Origin: Kluyvera intermedia
GTDB taxonomy: Bacteria; Pseudomonadota; Gammaproteobacteria; Enterobacterales; Enterobacteriaceae
Length of the DNA stretch: 64,000 bases
Direction of reading: 5' to 3'
Assembly: GCF_021440345.1 (NCBI RefSeq)
Contig: NZ_JAKCNS010000048.1
Location: forward strand, 1 to 64,000
The position numbers were made by a program, and so were the translations under genes. The notes under the pieces were generated by a model, which made no database searches, was not told the origin of the DNA, and saw nothing but the letters and a program-made list of their open reading frames with translations. Positions within the stretch are counted from its first letter, which is position 1. Each line of letters starts with the position of its first letter. Of the stretch, positions 16,002 to 24,291 are shown piece by piece.

Positions 16002-18299
16002 ATGAGCCATAGAATTCAGCGACTGAAAGACGCCCTGTTTGCCAATCCACGCGAAATCTCCCTCGAACGCGCCGTGTTGTATACCGAAAGCCATCGCCAG
16101 ACCGAAGGCGAGCCGGTGATTATCCGCCGCGCCAAAGCCACCGCGCATATTCTCGATAACGTCGCCATCAGCATTCGCGACGATGAACTGATTGCCGGCA
16201 ACCGCACCATCAAACCGCGCGCCGGGATCATGTCACCGGAGATGGACCCCTACTGGCTGCTAAAAGAACTCGACCAGTTCCCGACCCGCCCACAGGACCG
16301 CTTTAATATCAGCGACGACGACAAGCGCCTTTACCGCGACGAGCTGTTCCCGTACTGGGAACAACGCTCGATGAAGGATTTCATTAACGCGCAGATGACC
16401 GACGAGGTGAAAGCCGCCGTCAGTACGCAGATTTTCAGCGTGAACCAGACCGATAAAGGCCAGGGCCACATCATCATTGATTATCCACGCCTGCTTAATC
16501 ACGGGCTTGAGGCGCTGGTCTGCGAGATGCAGGCGCATCTGCATCAGCAGCCGGATAACGTGTTTTATCACGCGGTGTTAATTCTGCTCGAAGCTTCCCA
16601 ACGCCATATCCTGCGCTATGCCGCGCTGGCTGAAGAGATGGCGGCCACGTGCGATGAGCCGCAGCGCCGTCAGGAGCTGGAAACCATCGCCCAGGTTTCG
16701 CGCCATAACGCGCAGAAGAAGCCGCAGAACTTCTGGCAGGCCAGCCAGCTGTTCTGGTACATGAACATCATTTTGCAGTATGAGTCCAACGCCAGCTCCA
16801 TTTCGCTGGGCCGCTTTGACCAGTACATGCTGCCGTTCTGGCAGGCCTCACTAAACCACGGTGAAGACCCGGCGTTTATGCAGGAGCTACTGGAATCATT
16901 GTGGGTGAAATGCAACGACATCGTACTGCTGCGATCCACCAGCAGCGCGCGCTATTTTGCCGGCTTCCCGACCGGCTACACCGCCCTTTTAGGCGGCCTG
17001 ACCGAAAACGGGCGCAGCGCAGTCAATATCCTTTCCTTCACCTGCCTCGACGCCTATCAAAACGTTCGTCTGCCGCAGCCTAACCTTGGCGTGCGGGTCA
17101 ACGAACTGATTGACCGGCCGTTCCTGCGCAAAACGGCAGAAACCGTGCGCTTAGGCACCGGCATTCCGCAAATTTTTAACGATGAAGTGGTGGTGCCCGC
17201 GTTTCTCAACCGCGGCGTGTCGCTGGAAGATGCCCGCGATTACGCGGTGGTCGGCTGCGTGGAGCTGTCAATTCCTGGCCGCACATACGGGCTGCACGAC
17301 ATTGCGATGTTCAACCTGCTGAAGGTGATGGAAATCGTCATGCTGGAGCACGAGGGCGATAAAGAGATCGGCTACGACAGCCTGCTGGCAAGCATTCGCC
17401 ATAAAATCCAGCACTACATTAAGCTGATGGTGGAAGGCAGCAACATCTGCGATATCGGCCATCGCGATTGGGCGCCGGTACCGCTGCTCTCCTCATTCGT
17501 TGAAGACTGTATCGCCAACGGTAAGGACATTACCGAAGGCGGCGCGCGCTACAACTTCTCCGGCGTCCAGGGGATTGGGATTGCCAACCTTAGCGATTCG
17601 CTGCACGCGCTGAAAGGCATGGTGTTTGACCAGCAGCGCATGAGCTTCGACGAACTGCTGGCAGTGCTGAAGGCCAACTTCGCAACGCCTGAAGGGGAAA
17701 AAGTTCGCGCCCGCTTGATTAACCGCTTCGAGAAGTACGGTAACGACATCGACGATGTCGACAACATCAGCGCCGATCTGCTGCGTTTTTACTGCAAAGA
17801 AGTGGAAAAATATCGTAACCCGCGCGGCGGGCAGTTTACACCGGGTTCGTATACCGTATCAGCGCACGTGCCGCTTGGCTCAGTGGTCGGTGCGACGCCG
17901 GACGGGCGTTTTGCTGGCGAACAGCTAGCGGATGGCGGCCTGTCACCGATGGTCGGTCAGGACGGCCAGGGGCCGACGGCGGTGCTGAAATCGGTGAGCA
18001 AGCTCGACAACTATCTGCTCTCTAACGGCACGCTGTTGAACGTCAAATTCACCCCGGCAACGCTGGAAGGCGAGAGCGGCCTGAACAAACTGGCGGATTT
18101 CCTCCACGCCTTTACCAAACTGAAGCTCCAGCATATTCAGTTCAACGTGGTGAATGCCGAGACGCTGCGTGAAGCCCAGCAGCGGCCGCAGGATTTTGCC
18201 GGGCTGGTGGTTCGCGTGGCGGGCTACAGCGCCTTCTTTGTCGAGCTGTCGAAGGAGATTCAGGATGACATTATCCGCCGCACCGCGCATCAGCTGTGA
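16002..18299 (+). CDS. pflD: PflD, glycyl radical enzyme of unknown substrate
   Basis: Member of the pyruvate formate-lyase/glycyl radical family, 765 residues and near-identical along its length to E. coli PflD. The thiyl-radical cysteine is in VVGCVELSIPG (about residue 434) and the glycyl radical motif RVAGYSAFF is near the C-terminus. A single Cys in GCVE, rather than the Cys-Cys pair of true PFL, points to a lyase or dehydratase-like reaction; the substrate is not established. Start 16002 (MSHRIQRLKDALF) matches E. coli. The gene overlaps its activase gene by 35 bases. In E. coli the pair sits elsewhere, next to fsaB. Confidence 0.92.
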   Translation: MSHRIQRLKDALFANPREISLERAVLYTESHRQTEGEPVIIRRAKATAHILDNVAISIRDDELIAGNRTIKPRAGIMSPEMDPYWLLKELDQFPTRPQDRFNISDDDKRLYRDELFPYWEQRSMKDFINAQMTDEVKAAVSTQIFSVNQTDKGQGHIIIDYPRLLNHGLEALVCEMQAHLHQQPDNVFYHAVLILLEASQRHILRYAALAEEMAATCDEPQRRQELETIAQVSRHNAQKKPQNFWQASQLFWYMNIILQYESNASSISLGRFDQYMLPFWQASLNHGEDPAFMQELLESLWVKCNDIVLLRSTSSARYFAGFPTGYTALLGGLTENGRSAVNILSFTCLDAYQNVRLPQPNLGVRVNELIDRPFLRKTAETVRLGTGIPQIFNDEVVVPAFLNRGVSLEDARDYAVVGCVELSIPGRTYGLHDIAMFNLLKVMEIVMLEHEGDKEIGYDSLLASIRHKIQHYIKLMVEGSNICDIGHRDWAPVPLLSSFVEDCIANGKDITEGGARYNFSGVQGIGIANLSDSLHALKGMVFDQQRMSFDELLAVLKANFATPEGEKVRARLINRFEKYGNDIDDVDNISADLLRFYCKEVEKYRNPRGGQFTPGSYTVSAHVPLGSVVGATPDGRFAGEQLADGGLSPMVGQDGQGPTAVLKSVSKLDNYLLSNGTLLNVKFTPATLEGESGLNKLADFLHAFTKLKLQHIQFNVVNAETLREAQQRPQDFAGLVVRVAGYSAFFVELSKEIQDDIIRRTAHQL

Positions 18300-19140
18300 G
18301 GTGATTGAAACGCGCGCCGACACGGCGCGCATTTTCAACATCCAGCGCTATTCATTAAACGACGGCCACGGTATTCGCACGGTGGTCTTTTTTAAAGGCT
18401 GCCCGCATCGCTGCCCGTGGTGCGCCAACCCCGAATCCATCTCACCTAAAATCGAGACCGTGCGCCGGGAAAGCAAGTGCCTGCACTGCGCCACCTGCCA
18501 GCAGGACGCCGAAGAGTGCCCCTCCGGCGCATGGGAACACATTGGCCGCGATGTGACGCTGGCATCCCTTGAGCGGGAAGTACTAAAAGACGAAGTCTTT
18601 TTCCGCGCCTCCGGCGGCGGTGTCACGCTCTCCGGCGGCGAGGTACTGATGCAGGCCGAATTCGCTACCCGTTTCTTACTGCGCCTGAAGCAATGGGGGA
18701 TTCACACCGCCATCGAAACGGCCGGCGACACCTCCCCTCACCGCTTTCTGCCGCTAGCGCAAGCCTGTGATGAAGTGCTGTTCGATTTGAAAATCATGGA
18801 TAGCGAAACGGCGCGGCGCGTCCTGAATATCAACCAACCGCGCGTGCTGGAGAACTTTCGCCTGTTGGTCAACGAAGGGATCCACGCGATCCCAAGATTG
18901 CCACTGATCCCCGGATTTACCTTCAACGAGGACAACGTCGCGCAGATTCTGGATTTTCTGGCGCCGTTACCGGTGAATGAGGTTCACCTGCTGCCGTTCC
19001 ATCAATACGGCGAGCCAAAGTATTCGCTGCTGGGCAGCGAGTGGGCAATGGCGGGAATTAAAGCGCCGGAGCCTGAAGAGATTGCGCCTATTCAGGCGAT
19101 GGTAGAACGGGCGGGATATCGGGTTGTGGTTGGCGGGTAA
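18265..19140 (+). CDS. pflC: PflC, glycyl radical enzyme activase
   Basis: Radical SAM enzyme that installs the glycyl radical on PflD. The 291 residues contain the SAM cluster motif CPHRCPWCANPES (CxxxCxxC), a ferredoxin-like insert CLHCATCQQDAEECPSGAW of the kind found in GRE activases, and the SGGEVL motif. GGAG 7 bases upstream supports ATG 18265, inside the end of pflD in another frame; this 35-base overlap couples translation. Compared with E. coli PflC the C-terminal third diverges most. Confidence 0.93.
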   Translation: MTLSAAPRISCEVIETRADTARIFNIQRYSLNDGHGIRTVVFFKGCPHRCPWCANPESISPKIETVRRESKCLHCATCQQDAEECPSGAWEHIGRDVTLASLEREVLKDEVFFRASGGGVTLSGGEVLMQAEFATRFLLRLKQWGIHTAIETAGDTSPHRFLPLAQACDEVLFDLKIMDSETARRVLNINQPRVLENFRLLVNEGIHAIPRLPLIPGFTFNEDNVAQILDFLAPLPVNEVHLLPFHQYGEPKYSLLGSEWAMAGIKAPEPEEIAPIQAMVERAGYRVVVGG

Positions 19141-19170
19141 GCCTTTGTGCACATCGACAGCCTATGATTT

Positions 19171-19203
19171 GGCCTCTTCTCCCTGAACAAGGGAGAAGAG
19201 GCC
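19171..19203. terminator. Strong hairpin between convergent pflC and the dioxygenase gene
   Basis: GGCCTCTTCTCCCT at 19171-19184 pairs perfectly with AGGGAGAAGAGGCC at 19190-19203 around GAACA, a 14-bp stem. It sits between converging genes and would end transcription from both sides. Only short A/T runs flank it. Confidence 0.7.
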
Positions 19204-19218
19204 GTCTGAATCTGAAGG

Positions 19219-19986
19219 TCATTCCACGTCCAACAGCCATTTCTGTGCCGGCGTTAAGCGGCTGGCGGTTTCCGGCGTTAGCCAACGGCGCTGATCCTGC
19301 TGGGCGGTGTCAGCCCGGTCAATATACAAACCGTGCAGCACACGGCGGCGTGAACCTTCGCGGTTGGTGGTGCCACCGTGCCAGGCGTGGGCGTTATAAA
19401 TCATCACGCTGCCCGCCGGGGCTTCAAAAATCACTTCATCGGGATGCGGTAATCCGACATCTTCCAGCACCTCTTCCGGCAGCTCCGGGCGCAGATGGGT
19501 GGCCGGGATTATTCTCGGCGCGCCGTTGGCAGCGTAGAGATCGTCAATGGCCCAGATGGTATTAACCAGATGCACCTTCGGGAAGTCCGGGCGCGGCTTT
19601 TTCCAGTCGGCGTGCAGCGGCTGATGGCCGCCGTTGTATAACGCTTCGCGGGCATTGAGGCTGGAGATTTTAAACTCACCCTCAAAGATATAGCGACACG
19701 CCGAGAGGATCAGCGGATGTGACCACACCTTTTCCCATATCACACCTTTGTTCACCAGGTTGGCGACGCGGGTGGCGGTCTCCTCCTGATGGTGTTCAAC
19801 CGCCAGGTTCTCCCCTTCTTTCTCTACCAGCAAGTCGATGCGTTCGCGCATCGCCGCCAGCCAGTCGGCGTCGGCCACGCCGTGCACAATCGTGTAGCCC
19901 TGGGTATCCAGTTCGTGTTTCATCGTTGCCGACAGTTCGCCGTTGGCGCCCAGTGCATCCAGCCAGAATGCCGCTTGCTTGTCCAT
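19219..19986 (-). CDS. Phytanoyl-CoA dioxygenase (PhyH) family protein
   Basis: Probable Fe(II)/2-oxoglutarate-dependent oxygenase of 255 residues. The metal triad is visible: H and D in PLHADWKK (about 120-125) and the distal His in YNAHAWHGGT (near 200), followed by an Arg-rich NREGSRRRVLHG that would bind 2-oxoglutarate. There is no signal peptide. It is divergent from an AraC-family gene 160 bases away, so the pair is likely a self-contained regulator/enzyme unit. Bacterial PhyH proteins act on very varied substrates and nothing here identifies this one. Confidence 0.8.
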   Translation of the reverse strand: MDKQAAFWLDALGANGELSATMKHELDTQGYTIVHGVADADWLAAMRERIDLLVEKEGENLAVEHHQEETATRVANLVNKGVIWEKVWSHPLILSACRYIFEGEFKISSLNAREALYNGGHQPLHADWKKPRPDFPKVHLVNTIWAIDDLYAANGAPRIIPATHLRPELPEEVLEDVGLPHPDEVIFEAPAGSVMIYNAHAWHGGTTNREGSRRRVLHGLYIDRADTAQQDQRRWLTPETASRLTPAQKWLLDVE

Positions 19987-20018
19987 ATCGCCTCTCTTTT
20001 GTTAACCATTTCACAACA

Positions 20019-20090
20019 TGTATGAAAAGTTACTGCACGCGGCGGCGGCATTCTGTATGAGATAGCTACACAACACTGGATTTTTGTGTA
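20019..20090. promoter_or_regulatory. Candidate operators in the dioxygenase/araC divergent region
   Basis: TGTATGA occurs twice, at 20019-20025 and 20054-20060, exactly 35 bases apart. TACACAA at 20067-20073 forms an inverted repeat with TTGTGTA at 20084-20090 across 10 bases. AraC-family proteins commonly bind paired sites in such divergent regions, so these are candidates for the neighbouring regulator. Function is inferred from position and symmetry only. Confidence 0.45.
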
Positions 20091-20146
20091 CAGCAAAATA
20101 AAGTGTGATGAGATTCAAAATCCAGAATAATAACCAGGACATGAGC

Positions 20147-20968
20147 ATGTCAGAGCAATCCCTCGTCCCCGTGCTGGAGCAGCTATTGCAACAGCAGGGA
20201 GAACTTGTCGTGCGTTTCCCGCAAACCGCCCAGCCTGCGCCAGAGCTGGCGATGAGCCTGTCATTTCCCCGTCTTGAAATTGTGCTGGAAGGTGAGTTAG
20301 CCGATGGTTGCCTTACCGCCCCACTCGGCCCGCTTCAGGCGCTGTATATTCCCGGCGGCCGCTGGAATGCTCCGCAGTGGCAGGGGCCGGCCACGACGCT
20401 AAGCATTTTATTCAGCAAGCAGAAACTGGGGTTCAGCCTGCAGCGCTTTGACGGCCAGAAATTCGTCGAGATCCGCAAGCAGCACGTCGCGCGCTTAGGA
20501 CCGCGCGTGGGGTCATATCTTTTGCTGGCGCTCAATGAGCTGGCGATTCGCCCAGTGATGCCGACGGCGCAGATTGTCCTGAGCGGGCTACTCAGCCACT
20601 GCATCGATCAGCTCACCCATCTGGCGGATACGGTGAGTAAAAGCAAAGAGCTGTTTATGGCGATTCAGGAGTATATCGACGAGCACGCCGCCGAGGCGCT
20701 CAGCCGGGAGACGGTGGCGAAGAAATTCCACATTACCCCGAACTATTTGTCGCACCTGTTTCAGAAATCCAGCACCGTCGGGTTCAACGAATATCTGACC
20801 GCCGTGCGCCTGGAGCTGGCGAAGAAATTACTGCGCGGGTATGAGATGAAAATCAAAGAGATTGCCCATCACTGCGGCTTTGAGGACAGCAACTATTTTT
20901 GCCGGATTTTCCGTAAGCACACGGCGCGTTCGCCGTCGGAGTACCGCCGCCACTGCCGCACGATGTAG
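20147..20968 (+). CDS. AraC-family transcriptional regulator
   Basis: Regulator of 273 residues with a poorly conserved N-terminal ligand-binding/dimerisation half and a C-terminal AraC/XylS DNA-binding domain (about 175-270): first HTH SRETVAKKFHITPNYLSHLFQK, second IKEIAHHCGFEDSNYFCRIFRKHTARSPSEYR. ATG 20147 is chosen because AGGA lies 7 bases before it; upstream ATG/GTG codons at 20141, 20108 and 20105 remain possible. Divergence from the PhyH-type gene suggests that it controls that gene. The inducer is unknown. Confidence 0.85.
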   Translation: MSEQSLVPVLEQLLQQQGELVVRFPQTAQPAPELAMSLSFPRLEIVLEGELADGCLTAPLGPLQALYIPGGRWNAPQWQGPATTLSILFSKQKLGFSLQRFDGQKFVEIRKQHVARLGPRVGSYLLLALNELAIRPVMPTAQIVLSGLLSHCIDQLTHLADTVSKSKELFMAIQEYIDEHAAEALSRETVAKKFHITPNYLSHLFQKSSTVGFNEYLTAVRLELAKKLLRGYEMKIKEIAHHCGFEDSNYFCRIFRKHTARSPSEYRRHCRTM

Positions 20969-20971
20969 GCG

Positions 20972-21316
20972 TTATTTTTTCGGTCGATACTTTTCCGGCA
21001 GTTCCGGCACAGGACGCCGGTCGTCAATCAGATGGCGAATGGTGAGAATCGGATGGCGCCAGAGCATTCGCGGCCCCGCCCAGCGCATAATTTGCTTCAT
21101 CTCTTCGCGCTTAGCAGGCTGGTAGCAGTGTACCGGGCACTGTTTACAGGCCGGTTTTTCTTCACCAAAGACGCATTTATCCAGGCGTTTATCGGCATAC
21201 TCGTTCAGCGCCTGATAGTGCGCGGCATCGTTTTGCGCATCCGGGCAGCGACGCTGATACAGCGTAATCATGCTGCGGATTGTCAGTTTTTCACGGTCGA
21301 TGCGTTTGCCTGCCAT
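20972..21316 (-). CDS. ygbA: YgbA, nitric-oxide-responsive family protein
   Basis: Small cytoplasmic protein (114 residues) of the YgbA/nitrous-oxide-stimulated promoter family; in E. coli it is under NsrR control and has been linked to recovery from nitrosative stress. A cysteine set CVFGEEKPACKQCPVHC (C-x8-C-x2-C-x3-C) near 47-62 suggests metal or Fe-S binding. It lies convergent to and 3 bases from the AraC gene. In E. coli ygbA sits directly between fhlA and mutS, so it marks the backbone inside this accessory region. Confidence 0.9.
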   Translation of the reverse strand: MAGKRIDREKLTIRSMITLYQRRCPDAQNDAAHYQALNEYADKRLDKCVFGEEKPACKQCPVHCYQPAKREEMKQIMRWAGPRMLWRHPILTIRHLIDDRRPVPELPEKYRPKK

Positions 21317-21335
21317 AGCCTGTTCCTCACCAATA

Positions 21336-21345
21336 AAGATGCATT
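21336..21345. promoter_or_regulatory. NsrR-type half-site upstream of ygbA
   Basis: AAGATGCATT matches the NsrR half-site (AAGATGCATTT type) and lies 20 bases before the ygbA start codon. No full second half is present. Regulation by nitric oxide is expected from the E. coli gene. Confidence 0.5.
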
Positions 21346-21380
21346 AATAATACCCTTTATAAGCGTAAAACGCAGCCGCT

Positions 21381-21668
21381 TTATCCCGCCGGTTTGTCGA
21401 CGTGGCCTAAGGTTTTTTCCGGGAAGCAGATATCGCGCACCCGCCGTTTTAGCTCCGCGGCGTCGGGGAAGCCGTCGTCACGCTTGCGATCCCAAATCAG
21501 CTCATCGCCAACGGTTATGGTGAAAATCCCCCCGGTGCCCGGTATCAACGTTACCGACGCAATATCGGTACTGAAGGTGTGCAGCAGCTCCTGCGCCATC
21601 CAGCTGGCGCGCAGCATCCAGTTGCACTGGGAACAGTAGGTGAGCGTAATTGCGGCTTTCTGCGTCAT
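21381..21668 (-). CDS. Rdx/SelT-SelW-SelH-type thioredoxin-fold protein
   Basis: A 95-residue protein of the SelW-like Rdx family. The redox motif CSQC is at residues 12-15 in TLTYCSQCNWMLRA, in the usual place after the first beta strand; the animal homologues carry selenocysteine where this has the second Cys. The family is thought to act in thiol redox chemistry, without a known partner in enterobacteria. Start 21668 (MTQKAAITL) is preferred to an in-frame ATG 13 codons upstream. It is divergent from the haem receptor gene. Confidence 0.82.
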   Translation of the reverse strand: MTQKAAITLTYCSQCNWMLRASWMAQELLHTFSTDIASVTLIPGTGGIFTITVGDELIWDRKRDDGFPDAAELKRRVRDICFPEKTLGHVDKPAG

Positions 21669-21748
21669 GTTGTTCTCGCAAAGGATGAAAAGCATAAGTG
21701 TAAACAAATTGTTTCATATGCCGAGATTAATTTGCAAACTTTGTTGCA

Positions 21749-21767
21749 AATGATAATACCTATCATT
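21749..21767. promoter_or_regulatory. Fur box upstream of hmuR
   Basis: AATGATAATACCTATCATT is a nearly symmetric 19-bp match to the Fur consensus GATAATGATAATCATTATC. It lies about 105-125 bases before the hmuR start, so haem uptake is predicted to be repressed by Fe-Fur. Confidence 0.85.
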
Positions 21768-21872
21768 ACTATTCGCACAAACAAAAAGGAAGACGTCGAA
21801 TCGCTTAAGGAAAAGCAGATTTCTGGAAGTAACGAGTGAGCCAATACTAATAACGATGAAGGCATGGCAACT

Positions 21873-24230
21873 ATGTACAAATCCATTCAATCAGAGGCGT
21901 GGTGCAAGAAAAGCCTACTGGTAACCTCTTTGCTCGCAGCGATTTATCAAACTTCCGCGGGCGCGGCTGACACACAGGACAAAACTGCCGTCGTTGACAG
22001 CGCAGAACAGATGACCGTCACAGCACCGGCACCGGTACTGAAACCGGGCAGCCAGCACGCCGTCAGCGCGCAGGAACTACAGGACAAGGGAGCCAACGAT
22101 TTTGGTTCTATCATGCGTTATGAACCGCTAATCGGTGCTACCGGCGCCAGCGGCGGATCCGGTAATGGCAAAAGCGGCTTTGACCGCGGTGGCTACACTG
22201 GCTATAACATCCGCGGTCTGGAAAGTAACCGCGTCGGCATCGACGTTGACGGCATTGCCCAACCGAACGCCACTGGACGTAGCTACGTCAGCCGCGCCGG
22301 GCTGAATTCCTTCGGCATTGGCCGCGACTACATCGACCCGTACATGTACGGCAGCGTCGATATTCAGTCCGGGGCGACCGATACCGAAACCGCCAACACC
22401 TCTATCGGCGGTAATGTCTCCTTCCAGCCTAAATCGGCTGATGACTATCTGCATCCGGGTAAAACCACTGCCTTTAGCTATCGCAGCGACTATGACTCCG
22501 CCGATCGCAGCTGGCATAACGGCCTGACGGCTGCGGGTGGCGATGAAACGCTGCGCGGTATTTTTGTCTACAGCCGTCGTGACGGCCAGGAAACGACCAC
22601 CAACAGCGCCAACCTTGATGCTTACCCAGCCAACTGGCACTCCGATGCGTTTATGACTTCCGGCATTTGGCAGCCAAACGATCAACATAAGCTGACCAGT
22701 ACCCTCGACTACTACCATAAAACCAACCATACGCACTACGATGTCTGGGACAACGCCGGCGACAGCACCATCGGTAACGCACAGCAGACCAGCCAGACGC
22801 GCCGTTGGGGGCTAAGCCTGAAGGACGACTGGATGCCGATGAACGACTTCATCGACAGCATGTCGACCAAGGTTTACTACCAGCATACCGAAGCGCACGA
22901 CCGTACCTACATGCCGGACAGCACCAGCGGCAATATGGAAACGGTATATTCCAATTACGATACCGACACCTGGGGCATGCAAACCGCGCTGGCAAAAAGC
23001 GTGGGCCGCCACGATCTGAGCGCCGGTTTTAATGCCAGCACCACCAAGACCCAACGTCCGTTTAGCCAGTCGCCGATCCCAAGCGTTTACAGCGAAATCA
23101 TGCAGCCGGAAGCAGATAGCCGCGACTACACGATAGCCGGCTTCCTGCAAGATCAGATCAACTTCGATCTCGATGGGCACAACTTTGCGGTGATCCCTGG
23201 CGTTCGCGTCGTCCATCAGTCAACCAAGCCGGAGAATCTCTCCAGCCTGACAACCAACAGCACCGTGCTGACCGAATCCTCAGTGTCGACGCTGTACGGT
23301 AAAAACTCAGACACCCAGGCGCTGCCGTCACTGACTTTCCAGTACGACCTCACGCCGCGCATGATGACCTATCTGCAATACAAACGCGGCGCTGAGTTCC
23401 CGAACACCAGCCAGCTGTACGGTTCATGGAACCTCGGTTCAAGCTATGCGGGACGCGGCCAGTACGCTCTTATCGGCAATACCGATCTGAAAACCGAGAC
23501 CAGCGATAACTTCGAGTGGGGTATGAAGGGCGAGGTCACGGAAGGGATCACCATGCGTACCGCGCTGTTCTACAACAGCTACAAAAACTTTATCGCCTAC
23601 ACCCGCTACACCCGGGCGAACAACCCAAGCCAGTTCACCAACGTACCGTCCAATATCTACACCATTTATCAGGCAGAAAACCGCGATAAAGCCTATATCT
23701 ACGGCGGTGAAGTCAGCGCGAAGTTCAACTTCGGCACCTGGTTTGAACAGGTGGACGGTCTGAGCGCCACGCTTGCCTACGGATACAGTGAAGGCCAGTC
23801 GAAGTCCAGCTACTACGGTGATAAATACGTTGATCTTGATAGCGTTGCGCCAATGAAAGCCATCGTTGGCGTGGCGTGGGATGATCCAGCTAAACGCTAC
23901 GGTACTGCGCTGACCGCGACCTTCGTTAAAGGCAAGCGCGCCACCACCACGAACCGTGAAAGCTATACCAACACCGGTAGCGCGCTGACGGATTCCACCA
24001 GCGAATACATGCGCGTACCGGGCTACGGTATGCTCGACTGGACAGCTTACTGGCGTGTGACCAAAAACGTCCGTCTCAACGGCGGCGTGTATAACCTGAC
24101 TGACCGTAAGTACTGGGACTACCTGAGCAGCCGCAACATTGAAACGTCCACCAATCAGGACGCCAATGATAAATCGCTGGCGGTGATTCCGGGCCGTACC
24201 TGGCAGTTGGGCGTCAACGTCGATTTCTGA
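21873..24230 (+). CDS. hmuR: HmuR-type TonB-dependent haem/haemoglobin receptor
   Basis: Outer-membrane beta-barrel receptor of about 785 residues. It has an N-terminal signal peptide (hydrophobic SLLVTSLLAAIYQTSAGA), a TonB box-like stretch EQMTVTAP, a plug domain with RGLESNRVGIDVDGI, and a C-terminus ending in an aromatic residue (LGVNVDF), as usual for barrels. Two starts are possible: 21864, with GAAGG too close, and 21873, at a more usual distance. The operon context hmuSTUV makes haem the likely cargo; specificity for haemoglobin cannot be read from sequence. Preceded by a Fur box. Confidence 0.88.
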   Translation: MYKSIQSEAWCKKSLLVTSLLAAIYQTSAGAADTQDKTAVVDSAEQMTVTAPAPVLKPGSQHAVSAQELQDKGANDFGSIMRYEPLIGATGASGGSGNGKSGFDRGGYTGYNIRGLESNRVGIDVDGIAQPNATGRSYVSRAGLNSFGIGRDYIDPYMYGSVDIQSGATDTETANTSIGGNVSFQPKSADDYLHPGKTTAFSYRSDYDSADRSWHNGLTAAGGDETLRGIFVYSRRDGQETTTNSANLDAYPANWHSDAFMTSGIWQPNDQHKLTSTLDYYHKTNHTHYDVWDNAGDSTIGNAQQTSQTRRWGLSLKDDWMPMNDFIDSMSTKVYYQHTEAHDRTYMPDSTSGNMETVYSNYDTDTWGMQTALAKSVGRHDLSAGFNASTTKTQRPFSQSPIPSVYSEIMQPEADSRDYTIAGFLQDQINFDLDGHNFAVIPGVRVVHQSTKPENLSSLTTNSTVLTESSVSTLYGKNSDTQALPSLTFQYDLTPRMMTYLQYKRGAEFPNTSQLYGSWNLGSSYAGRGQYALIGNTDLKTETSDNFEWGMKGEVTEGITMRTALFYNSYKNFIAYTRYTRANNPSQFTNVPSNIYTIYQAENRDKAYIYGGEVSAKFNFGTWFEQVDGLSATLAYGYSEGQSKSSYYGDKYVDLDSVAPMKAIVGVAWDDPAKRYGTALTATFVKGKRATTTNRESYTNTGSALTDSTSEYMRVPGYGMLDWTAYWRVTKNVRLNGGVYNLTDRKYWDYLSSRNIETSTNQDANDKSLAVIPGRTWQLGVNVDF

Positions 24231-24252
24231 TAACAACATAACCAAAACCTGC

Positions 24253-24271
24253 CCCCGGCCATTGGCCGGGG
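24253..24271 (+). other. Intercistronic stem-loop between hmuR and hmuS
   Basis: CCCCGGCC-ATT-GGCCGGGG forms an 8-bp GC stem. There is no U-tract, so it probably stabilises the receptor mRNA or lowers readthrough into hmuS rather than ending transcription fully. Confidence 0.55.
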
Positions 24272-24291
24272 AAATAATAAGGAAGAGAGCT

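Noticed and set aside
16002-18299. Calling the glycyl radical enzyme choline trimethylamine-lyase or glycerol dehydratase from its GCVE motif
   Set aside because: The sequence matches PflD specifically and there are no microcompartment or dehydrogenase partner genes; the substrate is left open.
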